Counted from the stretch's first letter, positions 36,900 to 46,669 are shown. The stretch: DNA of 64,000 nucleotides from Pseudomonadota bacterium (GCA_008501585.1 QQUN01000012.1:1-64000); one strand, 5' to 3'. Notes: a model not told the origin generated them from the letters alone. Translations and numbers: made by a program.

Positions 36900-37784
36900 G
36901 TGTCCGATCGTCTCGCTGTCATCCCCCAGTACCTGCTGCCCAAACGGGCCCTGACCGTTGTTGCCGGCAAGCTCGCCGGCCTGCGCGGGGGCCGGCTCAC
37001 CACCGGGGTGATCCGCTGGTTCATCCGGCGGTATGGGGTAAACATGGCGGAGGCGGCCAATCCGGACCCGGCTGCGTATCCAAGCTTCAATGAATTTTTC
37101 ACCCGCGCGCTGCGCGAGGACGCGCGGCCGCGGGTGGATGCGGACTTTGTCTGCCCGGTCGATGGGGCGATCAGCCAGTTCGGCCCGATCCGTGGCGACC
37201 AGGTGTTCCAGGCCAAGGGCCACAGCTACAGCTGCAGTGCGCTGCTCGGCGGCGACAAGCAGTTGGCGGCGTGTTTCGAGGACGGCCAGTTCGCCACGCT
37301 GTACCTGAGCCCGCGCGACTACCACCGCATCCACATGCCCTGCGACGGACGCCTCACCGAGATGATCTACGTGCCCGGCGCGCTATTCTCGGTCAACCCG
37401 ATCACCGCGCGTGGCGTGCCCGGCCTGTTTGCGCGCAACGAGCGGGTGGTGTGCGTGTTCGAGTCCGACGCCGGTCCTTTCGTGATGGTGCTGGTCGGCG
37501 CCACCATTGTCGGCAGCATGGCCACGGTGTGGCACGGCGTGGTCAATCCGCCGCGCCGCACCGAGATCACCAAGTGGCGCTACGAGGATGCGCCCATCGC
37601 GCTGCGCCAGGGCGAGGAGATGGGCCGCTTCCTGCTCGGCTCGACCGTGGTGATGCTCTTCCCCGCGACGATGATGGCCTTCAACCCGGCCTGGGCGCCC
37701 ACTGTCGCCGTGCGCATGGGCGAGCGCATGGGGCGCGCCCTGCCGCCGCCGGCGCCCGAGACCGTGCTGGCGCTCGATGATTGA
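36900..37784 (+). CDS. psd: Phosphatidylserine decarboxylase proenzyme
   Basis: A 294-residue proenzyme that converts phosphatidylserine to phosphatidylethanolamine at the inner membrane. The self-cleavage site LGST (Ser248, which becomes the pyruvoyl group) and the charge-relay segments PVDG (Asp88), YLSPRDYHRIHMP and FARNER are all present. GTG at 36900 gives the standard family N-terminus (SDRLAVIPQYLLPK); an ATG at 36885 adds five residues. GGAAG lies just upstream. The last 8 bp overlap the radical SAM gene. Confidence 0.95.
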   Translation: MSDRLAVIPQYLLPKRALTVVAGKLAGLRGGRLTTGVIRWFIRRYGVNMAEAANPDPAAYPSFNEFFTRALREDARPRVDADFVCPVDGAISQFGPIRGDQVFQAKGHSYSCSALLGGDKQLAACFEDGQFATLYLSPRDYHRIHMPCDGRLTEMIYVPGALFSVNPITARGVPGLFARNERVVCVFESDAGPFVMVLVGATIVGSMATVWHGVVNPPRRTEITKWRYEDAPIALRQGEEMGRFLLGSTVVMLFPATMMAFNPAWAPTVAVRMGERMGRALPPPAPETVLALDD

Positions 37785-38676
37785 GTCGATCCCGATCCGC
37801 TATGTCGAGCCGGTGTTCCGGCCGCCGAGCGAGGCGCAGTCGCTGATCCTGCCGGTGACCGACGGCTGCTCGTGGAACCAATGCACCTTCTGCGAGATGT
37901 ACACCGCGCCGCAGAAGGCCTTCCGGGCGCGTAGCGAAGACGAAGTCATCGACAGCATCCGCCGGGTTGCCGCGCGATACGGCGACCAGGTGCGGCGCGT
38001 GTTCCTCGCCGACGGCGATGCACTGGTGCTGCCCACCCGGCGCCTGCTCGCCATCCTTGAGGCCATCCGCACCCATCTGCCGGCGGTGCGCCGCATCTCC
38101 AGCTACTGCCTGCCGCGCAACCTGCGCAAGAAGTCGCTCGCCGAGGTGCGGGCGCTGGCGGCGGCCGGGCTGGGGATGGTCTATGTGGGTGCCGAGTCGG
38201 GCGACGACACGGTGCTGGCGCGGGTGAACAAGGGCGAGACCTTCGACACCACGCGCGCGGCGCTGGATGTGCTGGGCGAGGCCGGCATCACCCGCTCGGT
38301 GATGATCCTCAACGGCCTCGGCGGGCCGGTGTTCAGCGCCCAGCATGCCGAGGCCTCGGCGCGCCTGGCCAATCTGACCCAGCCCGAGTACCTGTCCACG
38401 CTGGTGGTGAGTTTTCCCACCGGCGAGCAGCGCTTCCGTGCCGGCTTTCCGGCGTGGGCGCCGCTGGACGTGCGTGGGCTGCTGGCGGAAATGGAACGCC
38501 TGCTGTCGCAGCTGGAATTGAAGCGCACCGTGTTCCGCTCCGACCACGCCTCCAACTGGCTGGTGCTCAAGGGCACGCTGGGCGCCGACAAGGCGCGCCT
38601 GCTGGCGCAAGTGCGCGACGCGCTGGTAGCGCCGGAGCAGGCCGGGCTGCGGCCCGCCTGGGCGCGAGGCTTGTAG
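37777..38676 (+). CDS. Radical SAM protein with CX4CX2C cluster motif
   Basis: A 299-residue radical SAM enzyme of the B12-independent Elp3/MiaB-like superfamily, function unknown. The [4Fe-4S] motif is GCSWNQCTFCEMY: the spacing is C-x4-C-x2-C instead of the usual C-x3-C-x2-C. Then come FLADGDALVLP (SAM-binding region) and YVGAESGDDTVL. A C-terminal segment near residue 210-270 holds RFRAGFPAWAPLDVRG. The gene overlaps psd by 8 bp, so the two may be translated together. No peptide or RNA substrate can be suggested. Confidence 0.8.
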   Translation: MIESIPIRYVEPVFRPPSEAQSLILPVTDGCSWNQCTFCEMYTAPQKAFRARSEDEVIDSIRRVAARYGDQVRRVFLADGDALVLPTRRLLAILEAIRTHLPAVRRISSYCLPRNLRKKSLAEVRALAAAGLGMVYVGAESGDDTVLARVNKGETFDTTRAALDVLGEAGITRSVMILNGLGGPVFSAQHAEASARLANLTQPEYLSTLVVSFPTGEQRFRAGFPAWAPLDVRGLLAEMERLLSQLELKRTVFRSDHASNWLVLKGTLGADKARLLAQVRDALVAPEQAGLRPAWARGL

Positions 38677-38682
38677 GGGCGT

Positions 38683-39171
38683 TCAGCCGGCGGTGCCGGT
38701 GGATTCGGTACTGTCGGCGGGGGGCGAGGCGTCCTCGGCGGGCGTGTCGGCGGCCGCCTCGTCGGACGCGGCCGGCGTGCTGATCGGCCGGATCGGCGGC
38801 GCGGTGCCGTCGAGCAGCTCGAGCACCCGTTCGGCCAGCACGGCGGGCTTGAACGGCTTGAGCAGGTAGCCCTGGATGCCGGCCTGGAGCAGCTTGGCAA
38901 TAACCTTGCGGTCGCCCTCGACGGTGAGCATGATGATCGGCGTCGTGTCGCCGCGTTCGCGCAGGGCGCGCACGAAAGCCTCGCCGCCCATGCCGGGCAT
39001 GTTCAGGTCGCAGATGATGACATCGGCCGGCATCGATTCGAGCATGGCCAACGCCTGCTCGGCGCCAGAGGCCTCGCCGACGCGCAGATCGAGATGTTTG
39101 AGCGCCCCTTTGACGAAACCACGAATGACAGAAACATCATCAATGACGAGGACGCGTTTGGGGGGCATCAT
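38683..39171 (-). CDS. CheY-like response regulator with acidic tail
   Basis: A 162-residue single receiver domain (about 5-125) followed by a low-complexity acidic tail rich in Ala, Asp, Pro and Thr. The acidic pair is VIDD, the phospho-acceptor aspartate is in ICDLNMPGMGG, and the conserved Lys is in YLLKPF. No output domain is attached, so it probably acts by protein contact, as in chemotaxis or motility. The start at 39171 fits the receiver fold; the frame extends to 39246. Confidence 0.85.
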   Translation of the reverse strand: MMPPKRVLVIDDVSVIRGFVKGALKHLDLRVGEASGAEQALAMLESMPADVIICDLNMPGMGGEAFVRALRERGDTTPIIMLTVEGDRKVIAKLLQAGIQGYLLKPFKPAVLAERVLELLDGTAPPIRPISTPAASDEAAADTPAEDASPPADSTESTGTAG

Positions 39172-39277
39172 TGCTCGGCTCGTGAAAACGGATCGGGACG
39201 TCTGACTAACGGAACGCGGCGCGCAAACTTTAAGGGTTTTCCCCATCCCGCACAGCGCTGAACGGAGGGCGCGAAAG

Positions 39278-39694
39278 ATGACGGTGCATCAACACCGGTT
39301 GCAGGTGCACACCCAGGGCCGGGGCACGCAGGAGATCACCGACGCGGTCAATGCCGCGGTGCGCGACAGCGGGGTGCGCACCGGGCTGTGCCATGTCTTT
39401 GTGCAGCACACCAGCTGTTCGCTGACCATCACCGAAAACGCCGATCCGGACGTGCGCCATGACCTCGAGACGGTGATGGCCCGCCTCGCGCCGGACGGCG
39501 ATCCGGCCTGGCGGCACGACCTCGAAGGGCCCGACGACATGGCCGCCCATGTGCGCTCGGTGCTCACCGACACCGGACTGACCGTACCGGTGGGCGAGGG
39601 CCGGCTGCTGCTGGGCATCTGGCAGGGCATTTTCCTGTGGGAGCACCGCAGCCACGGTGCGACGCGTTCGGTGGTGCTTACGGTGCTGGGCTGA
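39278..39694 (+). CDS. YjbQ/UPF0047 family protein
   Basis: A 138-residue protein of the UPF0047 (YjbQ) family, sometimes annotated as secondary thiamine-phosphate synthase. Landmarks are GLCHVFVQHTSCSLTITENADPDVRHDLE and RLLLGIWQGIFLWEHRSH. Members bind a metal through conserved histidines. The 3' end overlaps the convergent nsrR gene by 17 bp. Confidence 0.9.
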   Translation: MTVHQHRLQVHTQGRGTQEITDAVNAAVRDSGVRTGLCHVFVQHTSCSLTITENADPDVRHDLETVMARLAPDGDPAWRHDLEGPDDMAAHVRSVLTDTGLTVPVGEGRLLLGIWQGIFLWEHRSHGATRSVVLTVLG

Positions 39695-40127
39695 GCTCGA
39701 TCACCCCGAGCATGGTGCGCAGGCGGGGCTGGTTGACGATCAGGTCGGCCAGCGTGACCTCGTCGAGCGCGCCGAGGAAGGCCTGCAGCGCGGTGTGCAG
39801 GGCGCCCTTGAGGCGGCAGCCCGAGGACAGCAGGCAGCTCGATTCGGCGCGGAAGCAATCGACCAGGTCGAAGCCCGGCTCCATCTGGCGAACCACCTCG
39901 CCAACGCCGATCGCGGCCGGGGCGCGCTGCAGGCGCAGCCCGCCCCCCTTGCCGCGCGAGCCCTCGACAAAACCCAGCGTCACCAGCTGATTGACGATCT
40001 TCATCAGATGGCTGCGCGAGATGTCGAAGGATTCGGCCACTTCCTTGATGGTGACCCGCCGCTCCGGACAGGCGCCCAGGTAGATCAGGACGCGCAGGGC
40101 GTAGTCGGTGTGCTGGGTGATCTGCAT
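39678..40127 (-). CDS. nsrR: NsrR, nitric-oxide-sensing Rrf2 repressor
   Basis: A 149-residue Rrf2-family regulator. The winged helix (DYALRVLIYLGA, IKEVAESFDISRSHLMKIV) and three cysteines (Cys91, Cys98, Cys104: DCFRAESSC..GC) match NsrR, whose [2Fe-2S] or [4Fe-4S] cluster is destroyed by NO. Two NsrR-type operators lie between this gene and the divergent hemerythrin-like gene, supporting the identification and predicting autoregulation. Confidence 0.9.
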   Translation of the reverse strand: MQITQHTDYALRVLIYLGACPERRVTIKEVAESFDISRSHLMKIVNQLVTLGFVEGSRGKGGGLRLQRAPAAIGVGEVVRQMEPGFDLVDCFRAESSCLLSSGCRLKGALHTALQAFLGALDEVTLADLIVNQPRLRTMLGVIELSPAP

Positions 40128-40157
40128 GGCGGGGTCCGGGCGCGTGGCGAAGGCTTA

Positions 40158-40180
40158 AAGATACATTCAAGTTGACTCTT
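40158..40180. promoter_or_regulatory. NsrR operator 2 (weaker)
   Basis: This 23 bp imperfect palindrome has half sites AAGATACATTC and AGTTGACTCTT around a central A. It lies on the nsrR side, with a centre exactly 26 bp from the stronger operator, so two NsrR dimers may bind in phase. Confidence 0.6.
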
Positions 40181-40199
40181 TTAAAGATACACTTAAAAT
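40172..40199 (+). promoter_or_regulatory. Promoter of the NO-response genes
   Basis: TTGACT (40172-40177) and TAAAAT (40194-40199) are separated by 16 bp; both have five of six consensus bases. The -10 element lies inside the stronger NsrR operator, so binding should block RNA polymerase until NO damages the repressor's cluster. Confidence 0.7.
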
Positions 40200-40206
40200 G
40201 CATCTT
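40184..40206. promoter_or_regulatory. NsrR operator 1 (strong)
   Basis: A 23 bp site of half sites AAGATACACTT and AAATGCATCTT around a central A. It differs at only two positions from the Escherichia coli-type NsrR consensus that repeats AAGATGCATTT as 11-1-11. Confidence 0.82.
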
Positions 40207-40240
40207 AGTGAAGCCGTTCGAACGCCCGAGGAGCCGACCC

Positions 40241-40591
40241 ATGCGCCGCGACCCCCGCCTTGTCCCGCTGTCCCGCGAACACCATGCCGCCTTGCGCCTG
40301 GCGCGTGCCCTGGTGGCCGGCACCGGTGTGGCCATGCTGGTGCAGATGCGCGCCGAGCTGCAGGCCCATTTCGACGAGGAAGAACGCGACCTGCTGCCGG
40401 TGCTGCGCGCGGCCGGCGAGCGGGCGCTGGCCGACCGCCTGCTGCGCGAGCATGCCCAGCTCAATGCCTTGTTCGACGCGGCCGCCGCTGGCCGACGCTG
40501 CGCCGAGGCCGGTGAAGCCTTGACCGCCCATGTGCGCTTCGAGGAGCGCGAGATGTTCCCCGCCGTCGAGGCGGCGCTGGTTCCCGCCTGA
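40241..40591 (+). CDS. Hemerythrin-like HHE protein
   Basis: A 116-residue four-helix protein of the hemerythrin HHE type. Probable di-iron ligands are in SREHHAALRLAR, HFDEEERDLLP, REHAQL and HVRFEEREMFP. In bacteria such proteins bind oxygen or NO, or help iron-cluster repair. GAGGAG precedes the ATG at 40241; the frame extends to 40172. It is the first gene behind the NsrR-controlled promoter, supporting a role in NO stress. Confidence 0.8.
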   Translation: MRRDPRLVPLSREHHAALRLARALVAGTGVAMLVQMRAELQAHFDEEERDLLPVLRAAGERALADRLLREHAQLNALFDAAAAGRRCAEAGEALTAHVRFEEREMFPAVEAALVPA

Positions 40592-40743
40592 GCGCAGCGA
40601 CGTGACGGCACCGAATACCACGAGGCACCTCCAGGTGCCCACCCCCAACCCCAACCTCACCCCGGCGCGGCGGCTCCCGTCGCGCCGGCCCCTTTCCCAA
40701 GCCGCGCCCGGGCGCGCGCCTGCCTGATTCACGAGATGCACCG

Positions 40744-41940
40744 ATGGCCATTATCCGACTCGAAGAACCCCGCCCCCGTCTGCCGGCCAGCCGTGCCGGC
40801 TGGTCGCCGTTCATGGCGATGGCCTTCCGGCCCTTCTACCTGTTTGCCGCGCTGTTCGGCGTGGTGGCGATCCTGGCCTGGGTGGCCGGCTTCAACGGCA
40901 CCGACGCCTTGCCCGGCATGCTGTGGCATGGTCACGAGATGATCTGGGGCTACGCCGGGGCGGTGATCGTCGGCTTCTTGCTCACCGCGGTGGCCTCGTG
41001 GACCGGTCAGCCGGCCTTCTCCGGCGCCCCGCTGGCCTGCCTGGCTGCGCTGTGGCTGGGCGCCCGCATTGCCGCGGCCACCGAAACCGCGGTGCCGCTG
41101 GTGACCGGTGTGCTGTCGGTCGGTTTCTTCCTCTGTGCCGCCGTGGCCGTGGCGCGGCCGATCTGGCGCGCGCGGAGCAAGCGCAACGCCGGTGTGCCCT
41201 TCCTGTTGCTGGCCTTCGGTCTGGCCAACGCGCTGTACCTGCTCACCGTGGCCGGTACGCTGTCCGGCGATGTGCGCGCGCTGCTGTTTACCGGCCTGCT
41301 GCTGGTGGCCGGCTTCATCACCCTGATCGGCCTGCGGGTGATCCCCTTCTTCACCCACCGTGCGCTGAAGCGCCCGCAGGTGAGCCATCCGCGCTGGGCG
41401 GGCCTGACGGCGCTGCTCTCGCCGGTGGTCCTCGCCGCGCTGGTGGCGGCCGATGCCCCGTCGATGCTGGCGCTGTTCGTTGGCGCTGCCGGCATGGTCT
41501 TCAACCTGGTGCTGCTGGCGCGCAATGCACACGGTTCGATGCGCCAGCATCCGCTGCTGTGGGTGCTGTACCTGGGCTACACGCTGACCGCATTGGGCAT
41601 CGGCCTGGTAGGCCTGGCCCTGTCGGTGGCGCCGGGCCTGATGTCCGCGGCCGTGCACAGCATCGCCATCGGCGGTATCGGCGTGCTGACCCTGGGCATG
41701 ATGACCCGCACCGCGCTCGGCCACACCGGCCGCAACCTGGTGCTGCCGCCGTTGATGGTGCCGGCCTACGGGCTGATGGTGCTGGCCACGGTGCTGCGCC
41801 TGGCGGCGGCCTTCATCCCCGCCGCCTACCAGCCGCTGATCCATGCCGCGGGGGCCTGCTTTGCCGGTGCGCTGCTGCTCTTCCTGTGGCGCTACGGCCT
41901 GTGGCTGGTGAGCACGCGCATCGACGGCATGCCGGGTTAA
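40744..41940 (+). CDS. nnrS: NnrS family membrane protein
   Basis: A 398-residue, 12-helix membrane protein of the NnrS family, a heme- and copper-containing protein linked to resistance to nitrosative stress. The N-terminus has FMAMAFRPFYLFAALFG and LWHGHEMIWGYAGAVIVGFLLTA, with the conserved HGHEM histidines; later GLRVIPFFT and GMMTRTALGHTGR. It follows the hemerythrin-like gene by 152 bp with no obvious terminator between them, so read-through from the NsrR promoter is likely. Confidence 0.92.
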   Translation: MAIIRLEEPRPRLPASRAGWSPFMAMAFRPFYLFAALFGVVAILAWVAGFNGTDALPGMLWHGHEMIWGYAGAVIVGFLLTAVASWTGQPAFSGAPLACLAALWLGARIAAATETAVPLVTGVLSVGFFLCAAVAVARPIWRARSKRNAGVPFLLLAFGLANALYLLTVAGTLSGDVRALLFTGLLLVAGFITLIGLRVIPFFTHRALKRPQVSHPRWAGLTALLSPVVLAALVAADAPSMLALFVGAAGMVFNLVLLARNAHGSMRQHPLLWVLYLGYTLTALGIGLVGLALSVAPGLMSAAVHSIAIGGIGVLTLGMMTRTALGHTGRNLVLPPLMVPAYGLMVLATVLRLAAAFIPAAYQPLIHAAGACFAGALLLFLWRYGLWLVSTRIDGMPG

Positions 41941-41954
41941 CCCGGTAGCCTTTT
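41932..41954 (+). terminator. Possible terminator across the nnrS stop codon
   Basis: CCGGG (41932-41936) and CCCGG (41941-41945) form a short stem around TTAA, including the stop codon. Four Ts lie at 41951-41954, after a 5 bp gap. The stem is only 5 bp, so strength is doubtful. Confidence 0.4.
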
Positions 41955-42027
41955 CCCTGCGCGGCGCAGTATCGTTGCGCCCATTGCAGCGGCCCATGCG
42001 ATGGCCGCAGTCGACGGGGGAGAGGGC

Positions 42028-44034
42028 ATGCAGGATCAAGGCACGACCGCACGGATGATCGAGGAGCTGCACCGGCGACGGCGCGGCAAGGTGGTGAGCG
42101 CGGCCGAGGCGGTGCAACTGGTGCGCAGTGGTGACACGGTGGCCACGGGCGGCTTCGTCGGCATCGGTTTTGCCGAGGGCATCGCCGTGGCGCTGGAGGC
42201 GCGCTTCCTGGCCGAGGCGGCGGAGAGCCCCGACGGCGTCGGCTACCCGCGTGACCTGACCCTCGTCTATGCCGCCGGGCAGGGCGACGGCAAGCAGCGC
42301 GGCCTCAATCACTTCGGCCACAAGGGCCTGGTCCGCCGTGTGGTGGGCGGGCACTGGGGGCTGGTGCCGCAACTGCAGGCGCTGGCCACGAGCGACCAGA
42401 TCGAGGCCTACAACCTGCCGCAGGGCGTGATTGCCCACCTGTTCCGCGACATCGCCGCCGGCAAACCCGGCACGCTGACCCGGGTGGGCCTGGGCACCTT
42501 CGTGGACCCGCGCTTCGGCGGCGGCAAGATCAATGCCGTGACGCAGGAAGACCTGGTGCGCCTGATGCCGATCGACGGCGAGGACTACCTCTTCTACAAG
42601 GCCTTCCCGATCCATGTGGGCATCATCCGCGGCACCACGGCGGACCTCGACGGCAATGTCACCATGGAAAAAGAGGCGCTGACGCTCGAGGCGCAGGCCA
42701 TCGCCATGGCCGCGCACAACTCGGGCGGCATCGTCATCGCCCAGGTCGAGCGCATTGCCGACCGGGGCACACTCAACCCGCGCCAGGTGAAGATCCCCGG
42801 CGTGCTGGTCGACTGCGTGGTGGTGGCGGAAAAGGCCGAGTACCACGAGCAGACCTTCGGCACGCCCTATAGCGCGGCCTTTGCCGGCGAGATCCGGGTG
42901 CCGGCCACCAGCGTGCCGGCGTTGCCGATGTCGGAGCGCAAGATCATTGCCCGCCGCGCGGCCATGGAATTGCGGCCAAATGCGGTGGTCAACCTCGGCA
43001 TTGGCATGCCCGAGGGGGTGGCGGCGGTGGCCGCGGAGGAGTCGATCATCGACCTGCTCACGCTGACCGCCGAGCCGGGCGTGATCGGGGGCATCCCTGC
43101 CGGCGGCATGGATTTCGGCGCGGCGGTGAACACCGAGGCCATCATCGACCAGCCCAGCCAGTTCGATTTCTACGACGGCGGCGGGCTGGACATCGCCTTC
43201 CTCGGTCTGGCGCAGGCCGACCGCCAGGGCAACCTCAACGTGAGCAAGTTCGGCAGCCGCATCGCCGGGGCCGGCGGCTTCATCAACATCAGCCAGAACG
43301 CCAAGCAGGTGGTCTTTGTCGGCACCTTCACCGCCGGCGGGCTGGAGGTTGCCGTTGAGGACGGACAACTGCGCATCCTGCGCGAGGGTAAGTCGCCCAA
43401 GTTCGTCGCGCAGGTCGAGCACCGCACCTTCAGCGGCGACGTGGCCAACCAGCGCCGCCAGCCGGTGCTCTACATCACCGAGCGCTGCGTGTTCCGCCTG
43501 ACCGAGCGCGGCCTGGCGCTGATCGAAGTGGCACCGGGCATCGACATCGCGCGCGACATCCTCGCCCACATGGACTTCGAGCCGATCATCGACGCGCCCC
43601 CGCGGCGCATGGACGCCAGCCTGTTCGCCGAGCCGCACATCGGCCTGCGCGGGCGCCTGCTCGACCGGCCGCTCGAAGCGCGGGTGCACTACGACGCCGA
43701 CCAGGACCTGTTCTTTGTCGACCTCGAGCGCTACACCGTGCGCGACCGCGCCCAGATCGCGCGCCTGCGCGAGCGTGTGGCGGCCGAGCTGGCGCCCCTG
43801 GGCCGGCGGGTGCGTGCGGTGGTGAACTACGACCACTTCGAGATCGACCCCGATCTGCTCGAAGACTACGCCGCGATGGTGCAGTCGTTGGTCGACACCT
43901 ACTACTCCACGGTGGTGCGCTACGCCTCCAGCGGCTTTGCCCGGGTCAAGCTCGGCGAGGTGCTCGGCGAGGATGGACGCCTGTTCTCGACCCTGCAGGA
44001 GGCGCGGGCGGCGTTGCGTGACGCGGGGCGCTGA
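42028..44034 (+). CDS. Fused acyl-CoA:acetate/3-ketoacid CoA-transferase with C-terminal extension
   Basis: A 668-residue protein. Residues about 20-535 form the fused alpha/beta CoA-transferase of the YdiF type, with [20 protein letters not shown] at the start of the alpha half, [10 protein letters not shown]-like sequence ([16 protein letters not shown]) holding the catalytic Glu329, and [11 protein letters not shown] in the beta half. It should swap CoA between short acyl acids. An additional 130-150 residues ([15 protein letters not shown] to the end) form a separate alpha+beta domain with unknown role. GGGGGAGAGG lies just upstream of the ATG at 42028; a further ATG at 42001 is an alternative. 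Confidence 0.85.
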   Translation: MQDQGTTARMIEELHRRRRGKVVSAAEAVQLVRSGDTVATGGFVGIGFAEGIAVALEARFLAEAAESPDGVGYPRDLTLVYAAGQGDGKQRGLNHFGHKGLVRRVVGGHWGLVPQLQALATSDQIEAYNLPQGVIAHLFRDIAAGKPGTLTRVGLGTFVDPRFGGGKINAVTQEDLVRLMPIDGEDYLFYKAFPIHVGIIRGTTADLDGNVTMEKEALTLEAQAIAMAAHNSGGIVIAQVERIADRGTLNPRQVKIPGVLVDCVVVAEKAEYHEQTFGTPYSAAFAGEIRVPATSVPALPMSERKIIARRAAMELRPNAVVNLGIGMPEGVAAVAAEESIIDLLTLTAEPGVIGGIPAGGMDFGAAVNTEAIIDQPSQFDFYDGGGLDIAFLGLAQADRQGNLNVSKFGSRIAGAGGFINISQNAKQVVFVGTFTAGGLEVAVEDGQLRILREGKSPKFVAQVEHRTFSGDVANQRRQPVLYITERCVFRLTERGLALIEVAPGIDIARDILAHMDFEPIIDAPPRRMDASLFAEPHIGLRGRLLDRPLEARVHYDADQDLFFVDLERYTVRDRAQIARLRERVAAELAPLGRRVRAVVNYDHFEIDPDLLEDYAAMVQSLVDTYYSTVVRYASSGFARVKLGEVLGEDGRLFSTLQEARAALRDAGR

Positions 44035-44120
44035 GCCGCGCGGGCGTTTCGTCGTAGGATAGGCCGGACGCGGTCGCCGAGGCCGCCGCCGCCCCGCCCA
44101 CCGACCCCGGAGTGTGTGCC

Positions 44121-44711
44121 ATGACGCCGATCCCGCCCGACGTATTCGACCAGGTCTTCCGGACCGCCCGTACCTTCAACGCCTTCACCGGCAAGGAGGT
44201 CTCCGAGGCCCTGCTGCGCGAGCTGTACGCGCTGCTGCGCTGGGGGCCGACCTCGATGAACTGCCAGCCGGCGCGCTATGTGTTCGTGAAGAGCGACGCG
44301 GCCAAAGAGCGGCTGGCGCCGGCGCTGTCGGCGGGCAACGTGGCCAAGACCATGGCCGCGCCGGTGACCGTCATCGTCGCCACCGACACGCGCTTCCATG
44401 AGCACCTGCCGACCCAGTTTCCGTCCAATGCCAAGGCGGCCGAGCTGTTCGCCGGCAATGCGGCGCTGGCCCAGAGCACTGCGTTCCGCAACGGCACCCT
44501 GCAAGGCGCCTACCTGATCATCGCGGCGCGCCTGCTGGGGCTGGACTGCGGGCCGATGAGCGGTTTCGATGCGGCCAGGCTCAACGCCGAGTTCTTCCCC
44601 GATGGCCGCTACCAGGCGAACTTCCTGGTCAACCTCGGTTACGGCGATCCGCACGGCAACTACCCGCGCGGCCCGCGTCTGGATTTCGAGACCGTCGCGC
44701 AGATTCTTTGA
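44121..44711 (+). CDS. RutE/HadB-like nitroreductase family protein
   Basis: A 196-residue flavoprotein of the same size as malonic semialdehyde reductase Rut[35 protein letters not shown], and [16 protein letters not shown] are characteristic of this nitroreductase group that binds FMN and uses NAD(P)H. It has no other rut genes nearby, so the true substrate is uncertain. The ATG at 44121 is favoured over 44112. Confidence 0.85.
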   Translation: MTPIPPDVFDQVFRTARTFNAFTGKEVSEALLRELYALLRWGPTSMNCQPARYVFVKSDAAKERLAPALSAGNVAKTMAAPVTVIVATDTRFHEHLPTQFPSNAKAAELFAGNAALAQSTAFRNGTLQGAYLIIAARLLGLDCGPMSGFDAARLNAEFFPDGRYQANFLVNLGYGDPHGNYPRGPRLDFETVAQIL

Positions 44712-44785
44712 GCGCGCAGGGTGTGTGAGTGCCGATGGCCGCCTTGCCCACCCGCCCCGGCGCGCGACGATTTCTCTGCACGTGC

Positions 44786-46414
44786 TCAGATGCCGTACTG
44801 CCGGACGGCCTTGCGCAGCCGCTCGGTGACGCTGTTGAGGCCGGCCACGGTGGCGCGCGTCTGGCTGACCACGGCCACGTTCTGATCGGTCATGTTGGCG
44901 ACGCGCTCGACGTTCTGCGCCAGCAGCGTCATGGCCGACTGCTGTTCGTTCGAGGCATGCGAGATGTCGGTCACCATGCCCACCGTGCTGCGCATCTCCT
45001 CGTTGATCTGGCGCAGCGCATTTGATGCCTGGCCGACCAGGCTCACCCCGTTGGCCACCTGGCTGGCGCCTGAGCGCATGCCTTGCACCGCGGTGTCGGT
45101 CTCGCTGCGGATGCTGTCGACCATGGTGCCGATCTCGCGGGTGGCCTCCGAGGTCCGCTCGGCCAGCTTGCGCACCTCGTCGGCCACCACGGCAAAGCCG
45201 CGGCCCTGTTCGCCGGCGCGGGCCGCCTCGATCGCGGCGTTGAGCGCGAGCAGATTGGTCTGGTCGGCGATGTCCTTGATCACGCCAGTGATGCGGCTGA
45301 TCTCCTCCGAGCGTTCGCCGAGGCGCTCGACATGCTCGGCCGAGGTGCTGACGGTGCTGGCCAGCACATTGATGGTCTGGCAGGCGTCGTCGGTGATGCG
45401 GGCGCCCTCGGCCGAGGTGCTCGCCGCGGTCGCCGCCGTCTCGCGAGTACTGCCCGCGTTGACCGCCACTTCGCCAATGGACACCGTGACCTCCTCGATT
45501 GCCGCCGCCGCCGACGAGGTGGCCTGGCTCTGCTCGAGTGCCGAGCGCTCGACATTGCCCATGCCGGCCTCGACATCACGGTTGGCCTTGCCCACCTGGT
45601 CGGCGACATCGTTGATGCCCTGCAACATGGCCTGCACGCTGGAGACCAGCTTGTCGGCCTGCCGGCCCACGGTACCGATGATGTCGCGGCGTGGCATGTT
45701 CAGGCGCCGGCGCAGGTCGCCGGTGCACAAGGCCTCTTCGAGCCAGCTCGAGATCGCCTTGAGATCGCCGCTGGTGCGCGGGCCATACCAGCACAGGAAA
45801 AACAGCGCATGGGTAGCGGCCAGCGCGGCGATGCCACGCGCCAGCCAGGCATGGGCACCGTCGCCGGCAAAAAGGAGCAGGGCGGTGGCCGCCAGGAGCG
45901 AGGCCAGCGACGACAGGGCCATCTGGAAACGCAGTGACATCGCGCCCTCCAGCCAGGCCGGCCGGCGACGCACCACCCGGCCGTGCTCGACCGCCAAGGA
46001 CCGGTCGCCGCCGCGAATGCGCGCATAGGCCGACTCGGCCTCGGCAACCTCGGCCCGGCTCGGGACGCCGCGGATCGACTGGTAGCCGGTCACCTGGCCG
46101 TTTTCGCGCACCGGGGCAACGTTGGCTACCACCCAGTAGTAGCCACCATCCTTGCGGCGGTTCTTTACCACGCCGCGCCACGGGCGGCCCTGTTTCAGAT
46201 CGGCCCACATGTCCGCGAACGCGGCCTGGGGCATGTCGGGGTGGCGGACCATGTTGTGCGACTGGCCGACCATCTCGTCCGGGCGAAAGGCGCTGATCTG
46301 CGCGAACACCTCGTTGACCTCGACGATCACCCCCTTGAGGTCGGTACGCGAGTAGATGAAGGCGCCCTCGGGGAGACGGGTCTCCACGTTGGTAACAGGC
46401 AGATTGGTTTTCAT
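44786..46414 (-). CDS. Aer-like methyl-accepting chemotaxis protein
   Basis: A 542-residue chemoreceptor. An N-terminal PAS domain (about 15-120; [26 protein letters not shown] and WVVANVAP are like the FAD-binding PAS of Aer), two membrane helices (164-183 and 191-210) with almost no periplasmic loop, a HAMP-like region and the signalling domain with its hairpin (about 381-425, [20 protein letters not shown]). It senses an internal cue such as redox state or oxygen rather than an external ligand. It ends at 44786, 75 bp from the nitroreductase gene. Confidence 0.92.
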   Translation of the reverse strand: MKTNLPVTNVETRLPEGAFIYSRTDLKGVIVEVNEVFAQISAFRPDEMVGQSHNMVRHPDMPQAAFADMWADLKQGRPWRGVVKNRRKDGGYYWVVANVAPVRENGQVTGYQSIRGVPSRAEVAEAESAYARIRGGDRSLAVEHGRVVRRRPAWLEGAMSLRFQMALSSLASLLAATALLLFAGDGAHAWLARGIAALAATHALFFLCWYGPRTSGDLKAISSWLEEALCTGDLRRRLNMPRRDIIGTVGRQADKLVSSVQAMLQGINDVADQVGKANRDVEAGMGNVERSALEQSQATSSAAAAIEEVTVSIGEVAVNAGSTRETAATAASTSAEGARITDDACQTINVLASTVSTSAEHVERLGERSEEISRITGVIKDIADQTNLLALNAAIEAARAGEQGRGFAVVADEVRKLAERTSEATREIGTMVDSIRSETDTAVQGMRSGASQVANGVSLVGQASNALRQINEEMRSTVGMVTDISHASNEQQSAMTLLAQNVERVANMTDQNVAVVSQTRATVAGLNSVTERLRKAVRQYGI

Positions 46415-46643
46415 GCTGGGGCGTCCTGTGAATTGTTCTGTGGGCCGGCGGCCGTGCCGCGCTTAGCGCGTTCGCGGTAGTCGATGTCTCTGTCGGGCGC
46501 AGGGTGACGGCCCGTGTGTCACTATCGGCGCTGGAATTCCGGCCTTGAGCGGATTCCCGGCAGGCCGGCGGGAATGCTTGAACTAAGACAAAAGGCCTAG
46601 CCGATCCTGTGGCCGCGGGGGGATGGGCGGCAGCGCGCGGACG

Positions 46644-46669
46644 AAAAAAAACCGGGCAATGCCCGGTTT
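46644..46669 (-). terminator. Rho-independent terminator of the OmpA-like gene
   Basis: AAACCGGGC (46649-46657) pairs with GCCCGGTTT (46661-46669) with a 3-base loop. On the minus strand it is followed by a run of Ts (46651-46644). It lies 20 bp after the stop of the OmpA-like gene. Confidence 0.88.

Noticed and set aside
40592-40743. Separate NsrR operator or promoter directly before nnrS
   Set aside because: No AAGAT...ATCTT palindrome is present; only a short GGCACC hairpin without a T-run was seen.
40729-43836. A 1035-codon minus-strand frame across nnrS and the CoA-transferase
   Set aside because: It crosses two well-supported plus-strand genes and is His/Arg/Gln-rich without domains.
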